Notes: generated from the letters alone by a model not told the origin. Numbered from the stretch's first letter, positions 32,250-43,418 are shown. The stretch: 64,000 nt of DNA from Callorhinus ursinus (GCF_003265705.1 NW_020312828.1:59770212-59834211); one strand, 5' to 3'. Translations and numbers: made by a program.

Positions 32250-32440
32250 AACGGTTTGCTGTAAGATAAAGAACATGGGCTTTGAAGTTTGAGAAATTTA
32301 GCATCTACTACGTTGATTAAATATGGGTAATCGGGTTAATTCTTTAAGCCTCAGCTTCTGTTTGTAAAATGAAGATAAGACTCCCAGGGTAGTCAGCATT
32401 AAATAAGATGACAATCCATAAACTCTTAAAGTGTCTCTCA
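32250..32440 (+). mobile_element. MIR SINE relic (sense)
   Basis: AAGAACATGGGCTTTGAAG, AATTCTTTAAGCCTCAGC, TTGTAAAATGAAGATAAGA and GCATTAAATAAGATGACA match MIR from head to core. Well ordered. Confidence 0.75.
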
Positions 32441-33361
32441 AATAAATAAAAAATCATTAGTTCTCCTCTTTATTTTTTTCCTTTCTCCCTTTGTATTTAC
32501 CAGCTAGTGACTCAGAGTTCTCCCAAGGAAAAAACAATGGAAAGAAACTGAAAAGTTTTGCAGTTATTGAGTGATTATTACTCACCCCCCCAAAAAAAAC
32601 CTTTTATTGTTCATTGTATTTTATTGCTACTTATCAGGTCAAGAAAAAAATGGAAACACTATGTGTCTATGTGTTCTGCCACTTTGCATTTCTTAATTTC
32701 CCAGCAAAACTTGTCTATTGCTTAAACAGCAATATTTAAGGTTATTGAGACCCTTAAGAAGTGACAATTAACTAATTTTTAAATCTGAATCTTAAAGAAT
32801 ATATTTTCATAGTTAATGTTACATTTTTCCTGTCCAACCACCTTCCTCCCTACAACATGCCTTGCCTTAAGAAAGTGAATGAGCTTTTCACTGAAAAACC
32901 TTCCTAACATTTTAAAAATCCTGACCATAGTTTTTTAACCCTTTGATATTAAAAAAAGCATAAGATAAAACTTTTGCTAAATTTCCTCTAAGTAAAATCT
33001 ATTTAATGCTGCTAGCTGACTTGATATTTACTTGTATATTTTGCCCATGAAAGTCACAGATTCAAATATAGAGCCCATATATATTTTTTTCCTAGTCATA
33101 ATGGTACTTCCTTTTTTTTTTTTTTTTGTGGGAGGAGGTAGAAATGTTTTTCTACCATATGGATGGAATTGGAATGACTATGTTCTTAAAGACCTCATCT
33201 CAGCTCCCTGGTTGTGGTGATGAGCTAGCCATGGCTCTTGATTGAAGCTGGACCAGTTAGAGAACTTGGGATTTTGACCAAAGGATGCAGATCTTATCAC
33301 TCCCTTTGGAGGGAAAAATTTGGGAATGTAAGTTTGGGAAGTTCTCTATTTTTCTTTTCTT
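32441..33361. other. Unique non-coding stretch
   Basis: No gene. Contains a 17-base T run at 33111-33127. Bases 33210-33345 resemble the unresolved old repeat at 51230-51650 in style, but the match is weak. Confidence 0.4.
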
Positions 33362-33505
33362 TTTTTAAACAAATGTACTGAGGTATAATCAAAGTACACT
33401 AAACTAACTGCACATATTTAAAGTACCTACTTTGATTTGTTTTGAAATATGTATTCACCTGGAAAATCATCACTATGATTATGATTTTAAACATTTCCTG
33501 CCCTA
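33362..33505 (-). mobile_element. L1M LINE 3'-end fragment (antisense)
   Basis: GTACTGAGGTATAATCAAAG, AACTGCACATATTTAAAGTA and AATATGTATTCACCTGG match the reversed L1M 3' end. About 140 bp. Confidence 0.75.
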
Positions 33506-33513
33506 CTTTTCCA

Positions 33514-33595
33514 AAAGAATAGTCTGAAATTGGGATAAATTTTTGCCTGTGGACTTATTTGTCCCTAAGACCTAAATAGGCCCTGTCTGTATTTT
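33514..33595 (+). repeat. Copy B of an unidentified dispersed repeat
   Basis: See 29474-29556. This copy follows the L1M fragment directly. Confidence 0.5.
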
Positions 33596-34225
33596 GATCA
33601 GATGAACCAATAAATCATTATGCCTAAGTTGGATCAAGTTAGGTCACCATCATTTGCTACTGAGAATCATCAGTAAATGTCCTGATTACTAGCACATTGA
33701 GAAAGCATTTTTACAGTCATTTTATTAGCAAAAATCAAATTAATTTTCAAATTCCTATTTGTGCTAGGTAAAATATACAAAATTAACCACAAATGTTCAT
33801 TAATGTTTGAGGATTTAGAAGCAATTCAGAAGTTATTTGCTAATTTTTCTTTCAGTATAAAAAAATTTCAGAAAGTAACTTAGAAGATTTAATTAATATT
33901 TCATTTGTCTGTTCTTCATCAGTTCCAGTAAACTATTATATCATTTAAAGACCTACCATTCTGAAAGATGTTGAAAAATATGAATTGTCTAAATATCCTT
34001 GTTTTAAGGTGTGATATAACAAATCTTTTGTAGTCATTGGATCCCTGACAAGTACATGTCTTTGGCTAGACCACATGAAGGGAATGGGTATAAGAAATTA
34101 TAGGAAGAATATTGCCTCATTTCCCAATCCTCATATTTCTAAAAGATAGTCATCTTGCTTTGGGTAAGAACTAAATTGGAGGAAACGAAATGACACGGGA
34201 AACTTTGCTAGAAAGACTTCTTTCT
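33596..34225. other. Unique non-coding stretch
   Basis: AT-rich, no gene or repeat recognised. Confidence 0.45.
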
Positions 34226-34237
34226 AAAAATATGTCT

Positions 34238-34568
34238 CTAACTGTTGAATCACAGATCTGTACTTCTGAAACAAATAACGCAACATATTTTAAGAAAAAA
34301 GAAAAAGAAGAAGATAGCAGGAGAGGAAGAATGAAGGGGAGTAAGTCAGAGGGGGAGACGAACCAGGAGAGATGATGGACTCTAAAAAACAAACTGAGGT
34401 TTCTAGAGGGGAGGAGGGTAGGGGGATGGGTTAGCCTGGTGATGGGTATTAAAGAGGGCACATTCTGCATGGAGCACTGGGTGTTATGCACAAACAATGA
34501 ATCATGGAACACTACACCAAAACAAATGATGTAATATATGGTGATTAGCATAACAATAAAAAATTTAA
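34238..34568 (+). mobile_element. Carnivore L1 3' UTR, 5'-truncated
   Basis: Starts inside the 3' UTR at TGTTGAATCACAGATCTG, crosses an A-rich joint, then holds the whole second 3' UTR half to AACATAACAATAAAA. Target duplications AAAAATATGTCT at 34226-34237 and 34569-34580. The minus-strand frame across it is a by-product. Confidence 0.95.
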
Positions 34569-34580
34569 AAAAATATGTCT

Positions 34581-35499
34581 AAATATCTCACCTTAGTCTT
34601 TGATATTCTAAACTTGCTAAAACATCTTAGGAATTGGGATTTTGGATTGAAGAATTAGAATAAATGTAATTTTTAAATAAAGTATATGCTAGGGCAAAAA
34701 AGTAGTGAATGAAAATTTGAAGGGTCATAGCAACATTGTTCTCTCTTTAAAAATAATCTTGGTTATTATAAAATAGATTAATACAGTTTATGCCTAATAG
34801 TTACAACATTTGAACTCTTAATTTCTGGTTGTTGATGTAACTTGGGAGGATTTATTTTTACTGGTTGAAGTTATAATACTTTAAATAAAGAGAAAAAGGA
34901 TTTGGAAACAGAAACAATAATTTAAAATTTCATATAAAATTTAACCTGTAAAAACAACTTTCAATTTCACAAAACACCTAGAACTTAATTTTTCTGGTTT
35001 ATTAGTAAATCTTTGAGCCCTACTCAGTCTCCAGGAACAGTTGGTAAAGTTCTGCCTTAGATCACCTTCCCTGGAATACTCAAACTCATATTTGCCAAAA
35101 AAATAAATGAGAAAATAAGACACTATATTACATTTCTCATTACTATAGTTTCTTAGGTTTCCCCAAATGAAGGCTTGGTACCCACAGTTGTTTTAATAGT
35201 TCTTTAAATATTTCTCCTCTTTTATATTGATCGGAGCTCACCTCATACAAAGATTAGTAAGTATCATTTGCAAAATGCTTGGCAAACTTACAAAAATTTC
35301 TAATGATATGATTTCCCCAGGGTAAACGTAGAAACCTTTAGCAATCTGGTTTGTGTTAGCATTTTGGTCAGAGATCACAATAGGAATCACTCTCTGCATT
35401 TCACCCAGCAGACACTCAGAATTGACTAGGAATGACATTTAGCAAAGAAGTAGCTGATACATATAAGCCAACTACATTGATGATGTATGTCACAAATGT
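34581..35499. other. Unique non-coding stretch
   Basis: No gene or repeat recognised. AT-rich. Confidence 0.45.
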
Positions 35500-35650
35500 C
35501 TGGGGTCTTTCAGATTCCTCTAACTTTATCTCCATCCTGAGTAAGCTATGTGTCTCCTACACTGGATGGATCATGTTTCATTCATCTTTGCATGTATGGT
35601 ACTATGTACAGAGCAATGTACTCTTGGTTTGTTGGATGGATGAGCGACAT
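35500..35650 (+). mobile_element. Possible L2 3'-end relic (sense)
   Basis: CTGAGTAAGCTATGTGTCTCC, CATTCATCTTTGCATGTATGG and TTTGTTGGATGGATGAGC recall the L2 terminus. Low identity. Confidence 0.4.
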
Positions 35651-36914
35651 GTTTAGTTGGGCTCTCAGGGGCCAGGGTAGAGAATATGCTAATTTGTACT
35701 GAGTAGGGGTGGAGGTGTAGAAATAAAGGTGAGTGTTTGTGGCTATGCTTGTCTTTATATGAGTTCACATCAGTTAGAACTGAAGTATTTGAGGGGGGGT
35801 GGGTACTAATTCATTATCTGGAGTCTTCTCCAGGCCACATTCTTTAAGGGAAGATGGAGAGACATGAAGAAACAGTTACGGAGATGCAACATTGAACATG
35901 AAATGGGTGTTGGTCAAGACCCTTGGGGAGCAAAGGGATTCTTCAAAAGATCTCTGTTAGTGTGAGACTGAATTATAATTAGACATTATGAATAAAACAA
36001 AATAATAAAGAAAGAAATTAAAAAATGGGGCACATACAGAACTGATCAAGAAGGGATTATCAAGAGACTATTACCCAAATACCCATTTGTAAATGAGCAT
36101 ATTCTCACCCAACACTGGTTTTAGTTATGACTGAATGGAAGCTCTAATTGAATAGTCCTTTGTGGTATCCAAAGTCCAAGACAGCAAGTAGTTCTTTTGT
36201 ATGGGTTCATAAGTTTTCCCAGAATGAATTGTAAAACACTCATGCTTTCCGTGAACAGAGGCAAGCTGGCCTACCCAGTTTCTGGCAAATTTATTAAGCA
36301 ATACAGACTCCCCACTTAATCCTTTGGTTTAAACAATATGCAGTTAACACAAATGAGTGAAGAAACAAACAGAGACACAGGTCAGTCGCCTAAAGAAAGA
36401 TGTAAAAATAAAGTAAAATAAAATATATTTGAAACACGCTGAATGGGTCAGGGCTAAAGACCAGTATAAGCTAGGACAAATAAAAACCCATCAATCTGGA
36501 AACCTTCTTGGGTTTACAAGAAGTCCCTTCTGATCTCAGACTGTATTTATCTTCTAGATAGAAAAAAGAGGAGCTATAAATCTTTCCATATCAAAGGCCT
36601 GTTTAGTAGGAATAAATTGAAAGTGTTTGGCCAATTAGAATGAACTAAATCTCCCTTAGGCAAACCTACTATCGATATATATTTAGCTCCCTGACATATT
36701 TAAAGGTAACTAGGGAAAGGCTGGCTAGTCAAAATTAAAAAATGGTAATTCTAAAATTTGAGTTACCTTTTAACTCAATCCACCACAGTAATAAAAAGAG
36801 CTGTATCTGCTCTATTGCATTTTGCTGAAACCAAAAATTAAATCGGAGACATAAATAAGCTGGACACAGCACACAGGGATAATGTGGTAATGTTGGGAGA
36901 GAAAGAAGAACAAT
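35651..36914. other. Unique non-coding stretch
   Basis: About 1.25 kb with no gene or repeat that I recognise. Confidence 0.45.
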
Positions 36915-37065
36915 GAGCCAAGATCCAGGTTCCTATACCAGCACTGCCATGCTCTGTGTGGGCAAGCCCTTACACTCTAAACTTCATAGGCTACTTGCTT
37001 GTAAATAAAACAATAACAACAGATTTTTAAGGTTTCTCTGTCATCCCTAAATATCTATGACTCTA
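36915..37065 (+). mobile_element. MIR-family relic (sense)
   Basis: CAGGTTCCTATACCAGCAC, TGTGTGGGCAAGCCCTTAC, CTTGTAAATAAAACAATAA and AATATCTATGACTCTAA follow a MIR variant with the ATTCTATGATTCTA-type end. Confidence 0.6.
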
Positions 37066-37259
37066 AAGGGAGAAAGGAAGATTTGTGTATAAATAATTTC
37101 AAAAGTGTCTACAGTAACTGTTTCACACACAAAAGGGAAGACCCAGAAGTGAGTTGTCAAGATATCTCTAAAAAAGACCGTCCAACATTAAAAGGCACTG
37201 AAAAGTCAAGTAGTCAAGTAGACTTTTGTTGAAACACTTAGTAAATAGTATTGGCTAGT

Positions 37260-37455
37260 ATTCAGTGAATCCTTATTATTCAAAATCTTAGTCCTCAACA
37301 CAATCCTTTGATATAAATATTTTATACTTACTTCGTAGATAAGCAAACTGAGATACAGTTATGGAGTTAGAAAGTTCTAAGAGGAAAAAACCAGGATTTA
37401 ACCTAAGGCCGTTCAGACTCCAAAGTCCATTATGTTTAATCACCATACAATCATA
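37260..37455 (-). mobile_element. MIR SINE relic (antisense)
   Basis: TTCGTAGATAAGCAAACTGAG, ACAGTTATGGAGTTAGAAAG, CCAGGATTTAACCTAAGG and TCAGACTCCAAAGTCCATTA match reversed MIR. Confidence 0.75.
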
Positions 37456-37794
37456 ACCACTCTCTCCAGATTACTAACTGGGGAGGCAACATAGTAAGTT
37501 TTCTATAAATCTTCAATTTGTGCTTCAAGCTACAGAACATATACTATTTGCATATAGGCACTTTCTCAGTATCTCTGCTATGGAGTTGAACATTATTCCT
37601 CTTCCTTTGGTTTGTATGACAATATTTTTCTTAATTTACAGAGACCGTTTGAGGAAAATGAATCACTGATAAACCATGCTAGGCTGTTGAAAGTGCTTGA
37701 GAAACTCATTGAATTTTAATATTCTCAATATCCAAATACTATGGTATAAACTGAACTAAAAATTAGATGGCTTCCATTCAAGCCATTCCTTCAC

Positions 37795-37870
37795 CCATTG
37801 TCTTTAGGACCTTGAGCAGATCATCTCATTACTCTGAATGTTAATTTCCCAACAATAAAACAGATCTTTT
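37795..37870 (+). mobile_element. MIR fragment (sense)
   Basis: TTAGGACCTTGAGCAGATCA, TCTCATTACTCTGAATG and AACAATAAAACAGAT correspond to the MIR middle. Short. Confidence 0.45.
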
Positions 37871-37899
37871 CTCAGTAATATCATGATGCAGGGAGGTAA

Positions 37900-38090
37900 A
37901 ATGGAAGGAAGGAGGGCTCTGGAGCTAGAGGCAGCTGGGTGGGAATTTCATCAGGGTCGTGTTACCTTTCACCTGAGTCTCTGAGTTTCAGGTGTTTTGT
38001 CTGAAAAATGAGAATGATAGCAGTAACCCCATAAGACTAAAGTGCAGATTAAATTAGAGAACTTTCTTCACATATAGTACTTTAATACAA
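37900..38090 (+). mobile_element. MIR SINE relic (sense)
   Basis: GGAGGGCTCTGGAGCTAGAG, TGAGTCTCTGAGTTTCAGG, TGAAAAATGAGAATGATAG and GATTAAATTAGAGAAC are in MIR order. Confidence 0.7.
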
Positions 38091-39059
38091 AATAACAGAA
38101 AGAACAAAAACAAAAAAACAGAAATGTTTCTGAACATTGTGGTAACATTCTGCCTTGAATATGACGTATTTCCTACACACAGTCTCTTGGGCATCTGTGT
38201 TTTCTTGTCTGTTCATTCATTCATTTCTACTAATGGAGATGGATTTGTGCAGAGATGTTCATTTTCTTTCTTTTGGCCTTTCTTTCTCTTCCTCTTTTTC
38301 TTGTGGCCCCCCAAAGTGCATTATTTTAAAAATACTACTGGAAAAGTGTCTTTCCCATTCCACATGAGGATTAACACATCCTCGACCTTATTAAAACAAG
38401 CATGGAGCTCCAACAACTAATTCATCATTAGACAGAAAAATGAAGAAAATTACACATCTATTTAATTGGTGAATTTTTAAAAAATGTTTTACAAGTTTAC
38501 ATTTTGTTAAAATCCCTAAATATATGTGTATCTTACATAACTTGTGGAGCCAAAACAAACTACCCTGCTTAGACATGTTAAATGTAATGAACAAATATAT
38601 ACATTACTATTATATGTATCTCATTCTCTTTTCCCTAGATGCTATCTATGAAAAGCCCAGAGATGAATGGTAATTTAAACTATAAAGTTGTGTTTAACAT
38701 ACTGCAAGTGATAGACTAGGGTATATATTGCCCCTCTATCTTCCTCGGAATTACTCTATTCCTTACTCTATGTAAATATTTACACATTGTGTTCTCCTTA
38801 TCTCATCAGATGAGAAAAGACTGAAAATTTAAGACCCTTGCATGGACAAGATAATATGAAAAATACAAGTAGATGTCTCAGGACTGTCACTCAACTATCA
38901 CAAGGCAAACATGTCATTTACTGTCCAAAATCAGGACACCTTTGAAACGGAAAGGGGCACTATTAATAATTATACCAGGAAAGAGTGATGAGCCAGGTCT
39001 CTCTCAGATGGATCAAGATGTATGGTTAATGTGTCACCGCACCCAAGTTGTGTTGGTTC
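38091..39059. other. Unique non-coding stretch
   Basis: No gene or repeat recognised. A 98-codon frame at 38124-38420 has a hydrophobic, F-rich product from T-rich DNA and no recognisable family. Confidence 0.45.
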
Positions 39060-39265
39060 AACCTCCAAAGTACTTTCTAGCTATCTCAAATATATCCTGC
39101 ATTTCATTCTCTTTCCTAGTCTCTACTATTCCACCATCAAGTCACTTCTTTTTTGCCTGGATTGCTATAATAGCCTTTAGTAGTCTTTGTTTATACTTTG
39201 CCCTCCCCTCCACCCCATTTCCCCCGCCAATTTTCCACACAGTGACCAAAGATATCATTTTTAGA
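39060..39265 (+). mobile_element. L2 LINE relic, first part (sense)
   Basis: CTCCAAAGTACTTTCTAGC, TATCCTGCATTTCATTCTC, CACTTCTTTTTTGCCTGGA and ATTGCTATAATAGCCTTTAG fit the L2 end-of-ORF/3' UTR region. Interrupted by MER5A at 39266. Confidence 0.55.
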
Positions 39266-39481
39266 CAGTAGTTCTCTACTGGGAGAAATTCTGCCTGTCT
39301 TGGGACATTCAGCAATGTCTGGAGACAATTTTGATTTACACAACTTGGTGGCTGCTATTGGCATTATGTGGGTAGAGGCCAGGGATGCTGTAAAGATCCT
39401 ACAGGTCCATATGCTAGCCCCCCGAAACAAAGAATTATCTAGCCAGAAATGCAAATAGTGTCATAATTGAGAAGCTCTATT
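39266..39481 (+). mobile_element. MER5A hAT-Charlie DNA transposon
   Basis: Near-complete: CAGTAGTTCTCTACTGG left end, ACATTCAGCAATGTCTGG, AGAGGCCAGGGATGCTG, ACAAAGAATTATCTAGCC, and ATTGAGAAGCTCTATTG right end. Non-autonomous and ancient. Its insertion splits the L2. Confidence 0.92.
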
Positions 39482-39610
39482 GTAAAGTATAAATCAGATC
39501 ACATCACACCCTCAGTTAAAGCTCTCCAACATATGTAAAATAAAACCCAATCACCTTACCACAGAGGACCCCTTCTTATCCTCTAAATCCTATATCAAAT
39601 TACCAAATTC
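39482..39610 (+). mobile_element. L2 LINE relic, second part (sense)
   Basis: AAATCAGATCACATCACACC, AGTTAAAGCTCTCCAAC and AAAATAAAACCCAATCACC are the L2 block that follows the piece before MER5A. Confidence 0.65.
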
Positions 39611-39699
39611 CCGATGCCCAGAGCAGAACAGATCCTGGTAAAGAAGAAGCGAGCAATAGATATTTATCACTGGAAAAACAACTACAGTAAGTCACCCTG

Positions 39700-39702
<3 letters not shown>

Positions 39703-39732
<30 letters not shown>
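39703..39732 (+). repeat. (GA)15 microsatellite
   Basis: Thirty bases of perfect GA. Confidence 0.97.
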
Positions 39733-39736
<4 letters not shown>

Positions 39737-39829
39737 ACATTGGAAATCAGAGGTAAGTTCAACTAGGAATTTGGATTTCCAATTATAATTTTAATGTTTA
39801 ATAATAACAATATTAAAATTAGTGACAGC

Positions 39830-39912
39830 ATCTATAACTTACCACGTGTTTATCATAGGCTGGGAACTATGCTAAACCCTTTATATTAATTTTCACAGTT
39901 AGTCCTTAAAAC
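39830..39912 (-). mobile_element. MIR relic (antisense), left half
   Basis: ACTTACCACGTGTTTATCAT, GGGAACTATGCTAAACCC and TTAATTTTCACAGTTAGTCC read as reversed MIR. The other half of what looks like the same copy is at 40204-40345. Confidence 0.55.
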
Positions 39913-40203
39913 TTCCCAGCTCACCATCTATATTCCAGCCTCATTCAATGTTGCCATTCCTTGCTATGCCATGCTCACTGTAATCTCTAGACCTTTGCAC
40001 ATGCTATGCTGTCCTCCTATACCTACTGTCTTCCTCTTCATCCTCCCATTGCCATGCAAGGCTCATATGTGACTACTTATTACAAATTGGATTTAGGGTC
40101 TGTGTTCCCATAGCACTCTCCTTTATTTCCTTCATAGACAAAAACTCTTTGATTGCAATCTATCCTGATTGCCTGCCTCATATTTGTGGAATTGATGAAT
40201 GTG
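39913..40203 (+). mobile_element. L2 LINE relic, third part with 3' end (sense)
   Basis: CTAGACCTTTGCACATGC, TATGCTGTCCTCCTATACC, CCCATAGCACTCTCCTTTAT and ATTTGTGGAATTGATGAATG are L2 in sense order down to the terminus. It sits inside a split antisense MIR. Confidence 0.7.
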
Positions 40204-40345
40204 GTAGATATGATTGACTTACTGATGAACAAATTGAACTGCACAGAGCTTAAGTCTCCCAGGATCATAGAGTGTGCATGTAACTGGGATTTAATTTCAA
40301 GCCAATTGGAACACAGAATCTGTATTTTAATCACTCTTCTATATT
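40204..40345 (-). mobile_element. MIR relic (antisense), right half
   Basis: CTGATGAACAAATTGAACTG, TCCCAGGATCATAGAG, ACTGGGATTTAATTTC and AACACAGAATCTGTATTT complete the reversed MIR begun at 39830. Confidence 0.6.
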
Positions 40346-40485
40346 AGATATGTGGCTTTGGATAAGTTACTTGACCTCTTGGGATCTTGTTTTGCTCATC
40401 TGTAAAATTACTGGTATGAATGGGACAGGAAACTTGTATAGACCAACAAAATCTGTAGCTCATTTCAGTTCTAACACTCATGAGT
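40346..40485 (+). mobile_element. MIR-family relic (sense)
   Basis: ATATGTGGCTTTGGATAAGT, TACTTGACCTCTTGGG, CATCTGTAAAATTACTGG and CATTTCAGTTCTAACACTCA. It abuts the antisense MIR head to head, giving a small MIR-MIR inverted pair. Confidence 0.65.
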
Positions 40486-41289
40486 TTAGGTGCTTGCATA
40501 AAAGATGTTTTACAGGTAGAAAGTATTTGACAAGTAGACAAATATGTTTATTGTTGAATTCTACAGAAGACATTCAAAGTAGAGACCATGGGCATATGAA
40601 ACACTTTTCTGCATTCACCAATGACCCCACTCCTTAGCCAATTTTAAAAATGACCCATTCCTTCACTTTTTAGGAATTTTCACTTTTAATAGCAAAAACA
40701 GGTAGGTCTGCTCTTTTTCTACAAGAAAATTGCAGTTCCTTGATAGGTTAAGCTCCCCGGCTTTCAGCCTCCTTGTTTATCCACTCAGGAAACTGGTTTA
40801 CTGCCTCACAAAACAGCACACCCATGTGATTAGCACTTAATTACGGTGGAGTCAGTAGCTGGGCTATAGGCTCAGGTTGATTTAACTCACTCAAAATAAG
40901 TCTGGATTTCGTTTGTTTCATTTGGATTGCAATGTGATAAAATTTTGCACACCATTCACTGCAGATTTCACTTATTCTGAAAGAATATAAATCTTTCATC
41001 CATTTCTCTTTTACTGTCAGTGTAAAAACAAAAGTTACTTGGAATCTAAAATCAAATCCTTCCACGTTAAACTTTTTTTTAATTTGGCAACATACACTTA
41101 GATGTATATTTAAATGTAAGTATTGCCCTATTTTGCCAACTGGAAAATCACTGTTAAAATTGATGAAAATAGCTAACTGACTATGATTTAAATTATGACA
41201 GACTTTTTGGGTTCATCTATTTTAGTTTTCACCAACTGCTTCCAAGATAAAATGATCCTTTAAGATGAAATATGAAAGGAGTTCCCTTT
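40486..41289. other. Unique non-coding stretch
   Basis: No gene or repeat recognised. Confidence 0.45.
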
Positions 41290-41772
41290 GTTAGGTGCAG
41301 TAGCCAGCCTGGTATTCATCTTCTTGTTTAGTTCCCTTCTAAATCATACCAGGTTGATCTGTGTGACCATGGAATACAGCAGCAATGATGCATGCCACTT
41401 CTAAGACTAGGCCAGAAATGGCACTATGGCTTTCTGCTTGCTTTCCATTTTACCCTTTCTTCTATCAGTGGCTCTGGGGGATCCCAGGTGCCATGTGTTG
41501 AAGAGAGACTTCCAACCAACAGCCCCAAGGAACTGAGATCTCCCGCCCACAGCCACATGAGTGATCCTGGAAGCAGCTCCTTTAGCTGTAGTCAAGTCTT
41601 TGGATGACTGCAGCCCAGGCCAACACCCTGTCTGCATTCTCCTGAGAACCACCCAGCTAAGCCACTTCTGAATTCCTGATCCACAGAAACTATGAGCTAA
41701 TAAATGTTTGTTGTTTTTAACCACTACGTTTTTGGGTAATTTGTTAGGTGGCAGCAGATAACTAGAACTGCA
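41290..41772 (+). mobile_element. MLT1-type MaLR LTR (sense)
   Basis: GTGTGACCATGGAATACAGC, ATGCATGCCACTTCTAAGAC, CAGCCACATGAGTGATCC, GAGAACCACCCAGCTAAGC, GATCCACAGAAACTATGAGC, AATAAATGTTTGTTGTTTTT and GCAGCAGATAACTAGAAC are in the order of MLT1, including its polyadenylation region. A solo LTR, better preserved at its 3' half. Confidence 0.87.
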
Positions 41773-42411
41773 GGGAATGAAGACATTTCATTTCTCATTT
41801 ATGCGTTCTTCATACTTTATTAAAGCCAAAAGACAGAGAGAGAGAGATGGAACCTGCAACAGGTGAACTACATGTAATAAGTAAACATTATTATTTTAAA
41901 GGTAATTTTAAAATATAAAACATAGCTTTTGAATTTTGTTTGTTTATGGAATTGTGTGGGGTTTAATGGGACATTTAATTATTAAAATTTAAGAAGCGTA
42001 TAGAAAAAGATGAAAAGATTCAGGGAAAAAAAAGAAGAAAAAGAAAAAAACAACTGGAGAATCTAGTCCCAACTGAAAAGGCATACATTATAACAAAGGA
42101 ATCAGAGCAGTAGTTCTGAAGATTTTTGTGTTTTGGATTGATAAAGGTATTTTTTTTTTCTCAAATGAAAGCTTTTTGGGAATCCTGAGATAGAGTCATA
42201 GTCAATATGTCCCTTTAGTAGCCTCAGAAAAAACAGAGGAGAAATGGGAAAAAAAATGATGGAAAAGGAGTTGAATGGGCCTTCCAACTGAAAGTCCATC
42301 ATATAATTTTTAATAGAAACAGTGATAGAAAATATCCTTACCCTCTTGCTAATCTCAGGGAGAAGGTTTCAGTGTTTTACTCCTCAGTATGAGATTTGGT
42401 GTTCATTTTTT
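41773..42411. other. Unique non-coding stretch
   Basis: No gene. Contains A/G-rich low complexity at 42023-42052 and a 9-base T run at 42150. Confidence 0.45.
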
Positions 42412-42420
42412 GGTAGATAC

Positions 42421-42615
42421 TTTTTTTTGCATTAAAGATTTTTATTTATTTATTTGACAGAGAGAGATATAATGAGAGAAGGAACACAAGCAGGGGGAGA
42501 GGGAGAGGGAGAAGCAGGCTTCCTCTGAGCCCCAATGCCAGGCTCTATCCCAGGACCCTGGGATCATGACCTGAGCCAAAGGCTGGTGCTTAACGACTGA
42601 GCCACCCAGGTGCCC
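42421..42615 (-). mobile_element. CAN SINE (SINEC), antisense, copy 1 of a tandem pair
   Basis: T-rich left end, AAAGATTTTTATTTATTTATTT, GA-rich body, reversed head ending GAGCCACCCAGGTGCCC. Flanked by GATAC at 42416-42420 and 42617-42621. The head is shortened around GCTTCCTCTGAGCCCC. Confidence 0.95.
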
Positions 42616-42621
42616 TGATAC

Positions 42622-42743
42622 TTTTTTTTTTTATTTTAAAGATTTTTTTTTTAAATAATCTCTACACCCAACGTGGAGTTTGAATTTACAATCCCCAGAT
42701 CAAGAATTGCATGCTCCACTAACTGAGCCAGCCAGGTGCCCCA
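42622..42743 (-). mobile_element. Short older CAN SINE, antisense, copy 2 of the pair
   Basis: T run, AAAGATTTTTTTTTTAAATA, then ATCTCTACACCCAACGTGGA and the reversed head ending GAGCCAGCCAGGTGCCCC. This subfamily lacks the long GA/CT body. Right flank TAGATAC (42745-42751) repeats the flank at 42414-42420. Confidence 0.9.
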
Positions 42744-42751
42744 ATAGATAC

Positions 42752-43142
42752 ACTTTATCACATTAAAGGCATTCCTTTTTTTTTTTTTTTTTTTTGCTAA
42801 GAATATTTTTTCATAAATTGGTGTGGAAATCTGGTATAGTTCTTAGATATTGGCAAACAGGACCCCAGCTCTTGTTGCACGTTTTATGTAGCTTCATTCT
42901 GGTCTTCTCCAGCTGTGTCCTAACCTGTGGGTGAATGAATATATTGGCCATATTTCAACTTACACAATAATATTTCACCCCTCCATAGTCCGTCTTCATT
43001 TTCATTTTGGCATCAATATATGAGCCTTGTAAATGTATAAAATGACAATGTATTATAAAATTATATGTTGGCACAAAGTAATATAATATTTCTTTTTAAA
43101 AAGTGTTAGTCTGAAAGAACAGAACTATATATGCCAAGAATA
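42752..43142. other. Unique short stretch
   Basis: No gene. Contains a T run at 42777-42795. Confidence 0.45.
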
Positions 43143-43163
43143 AAATAAAAATTAACATAAATA

Positions 43164-43396
43164 GGGGTACCTGGGTGGCTTAGTCAGTTGAGCTTCTGCC
43201 TTCGGCTCAGGTCATGATCTCATGGGCCCTGGGATCAAGCTGCAGCCCCTTCCCCCCACCATTGGGCTCTCTGCTCAGCAGGGATTCTACTTCTCCCTCT
43301 CCTTCTGCCCCTCCCCACCATTTGTGCTCTCTCTCATGCTCTCCCTCTCAAATAAATAAATGAAATCTTAAAATAAATAAAACAAAAAATAAATAC
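43164..43396 (+). mobile_element. CAN SINE (SINEC), sense
   Basis: GGGGTACCTGGGTGGCTTAG head, CT-rich body with a C-rich insertion at 43246-43259, AAATAAATAAATGAAATC tail followed by extra A/T-rich units. Long target duplications around AAAATAAAAATTAA (43143-43156) and (43397-43410). Confidence 0.93.
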
Positions 43397-43418
43397 AAAA
43401 TAAAAATTAAATTAAAAT

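Noticed and set aside
34171..34551. 126-codon minus-strand frame
   Set aside because: Antisense to the L1 3' UTR at 34238-34568; shares its C-terminal pattern with the one at 20674-20898 for that reason.
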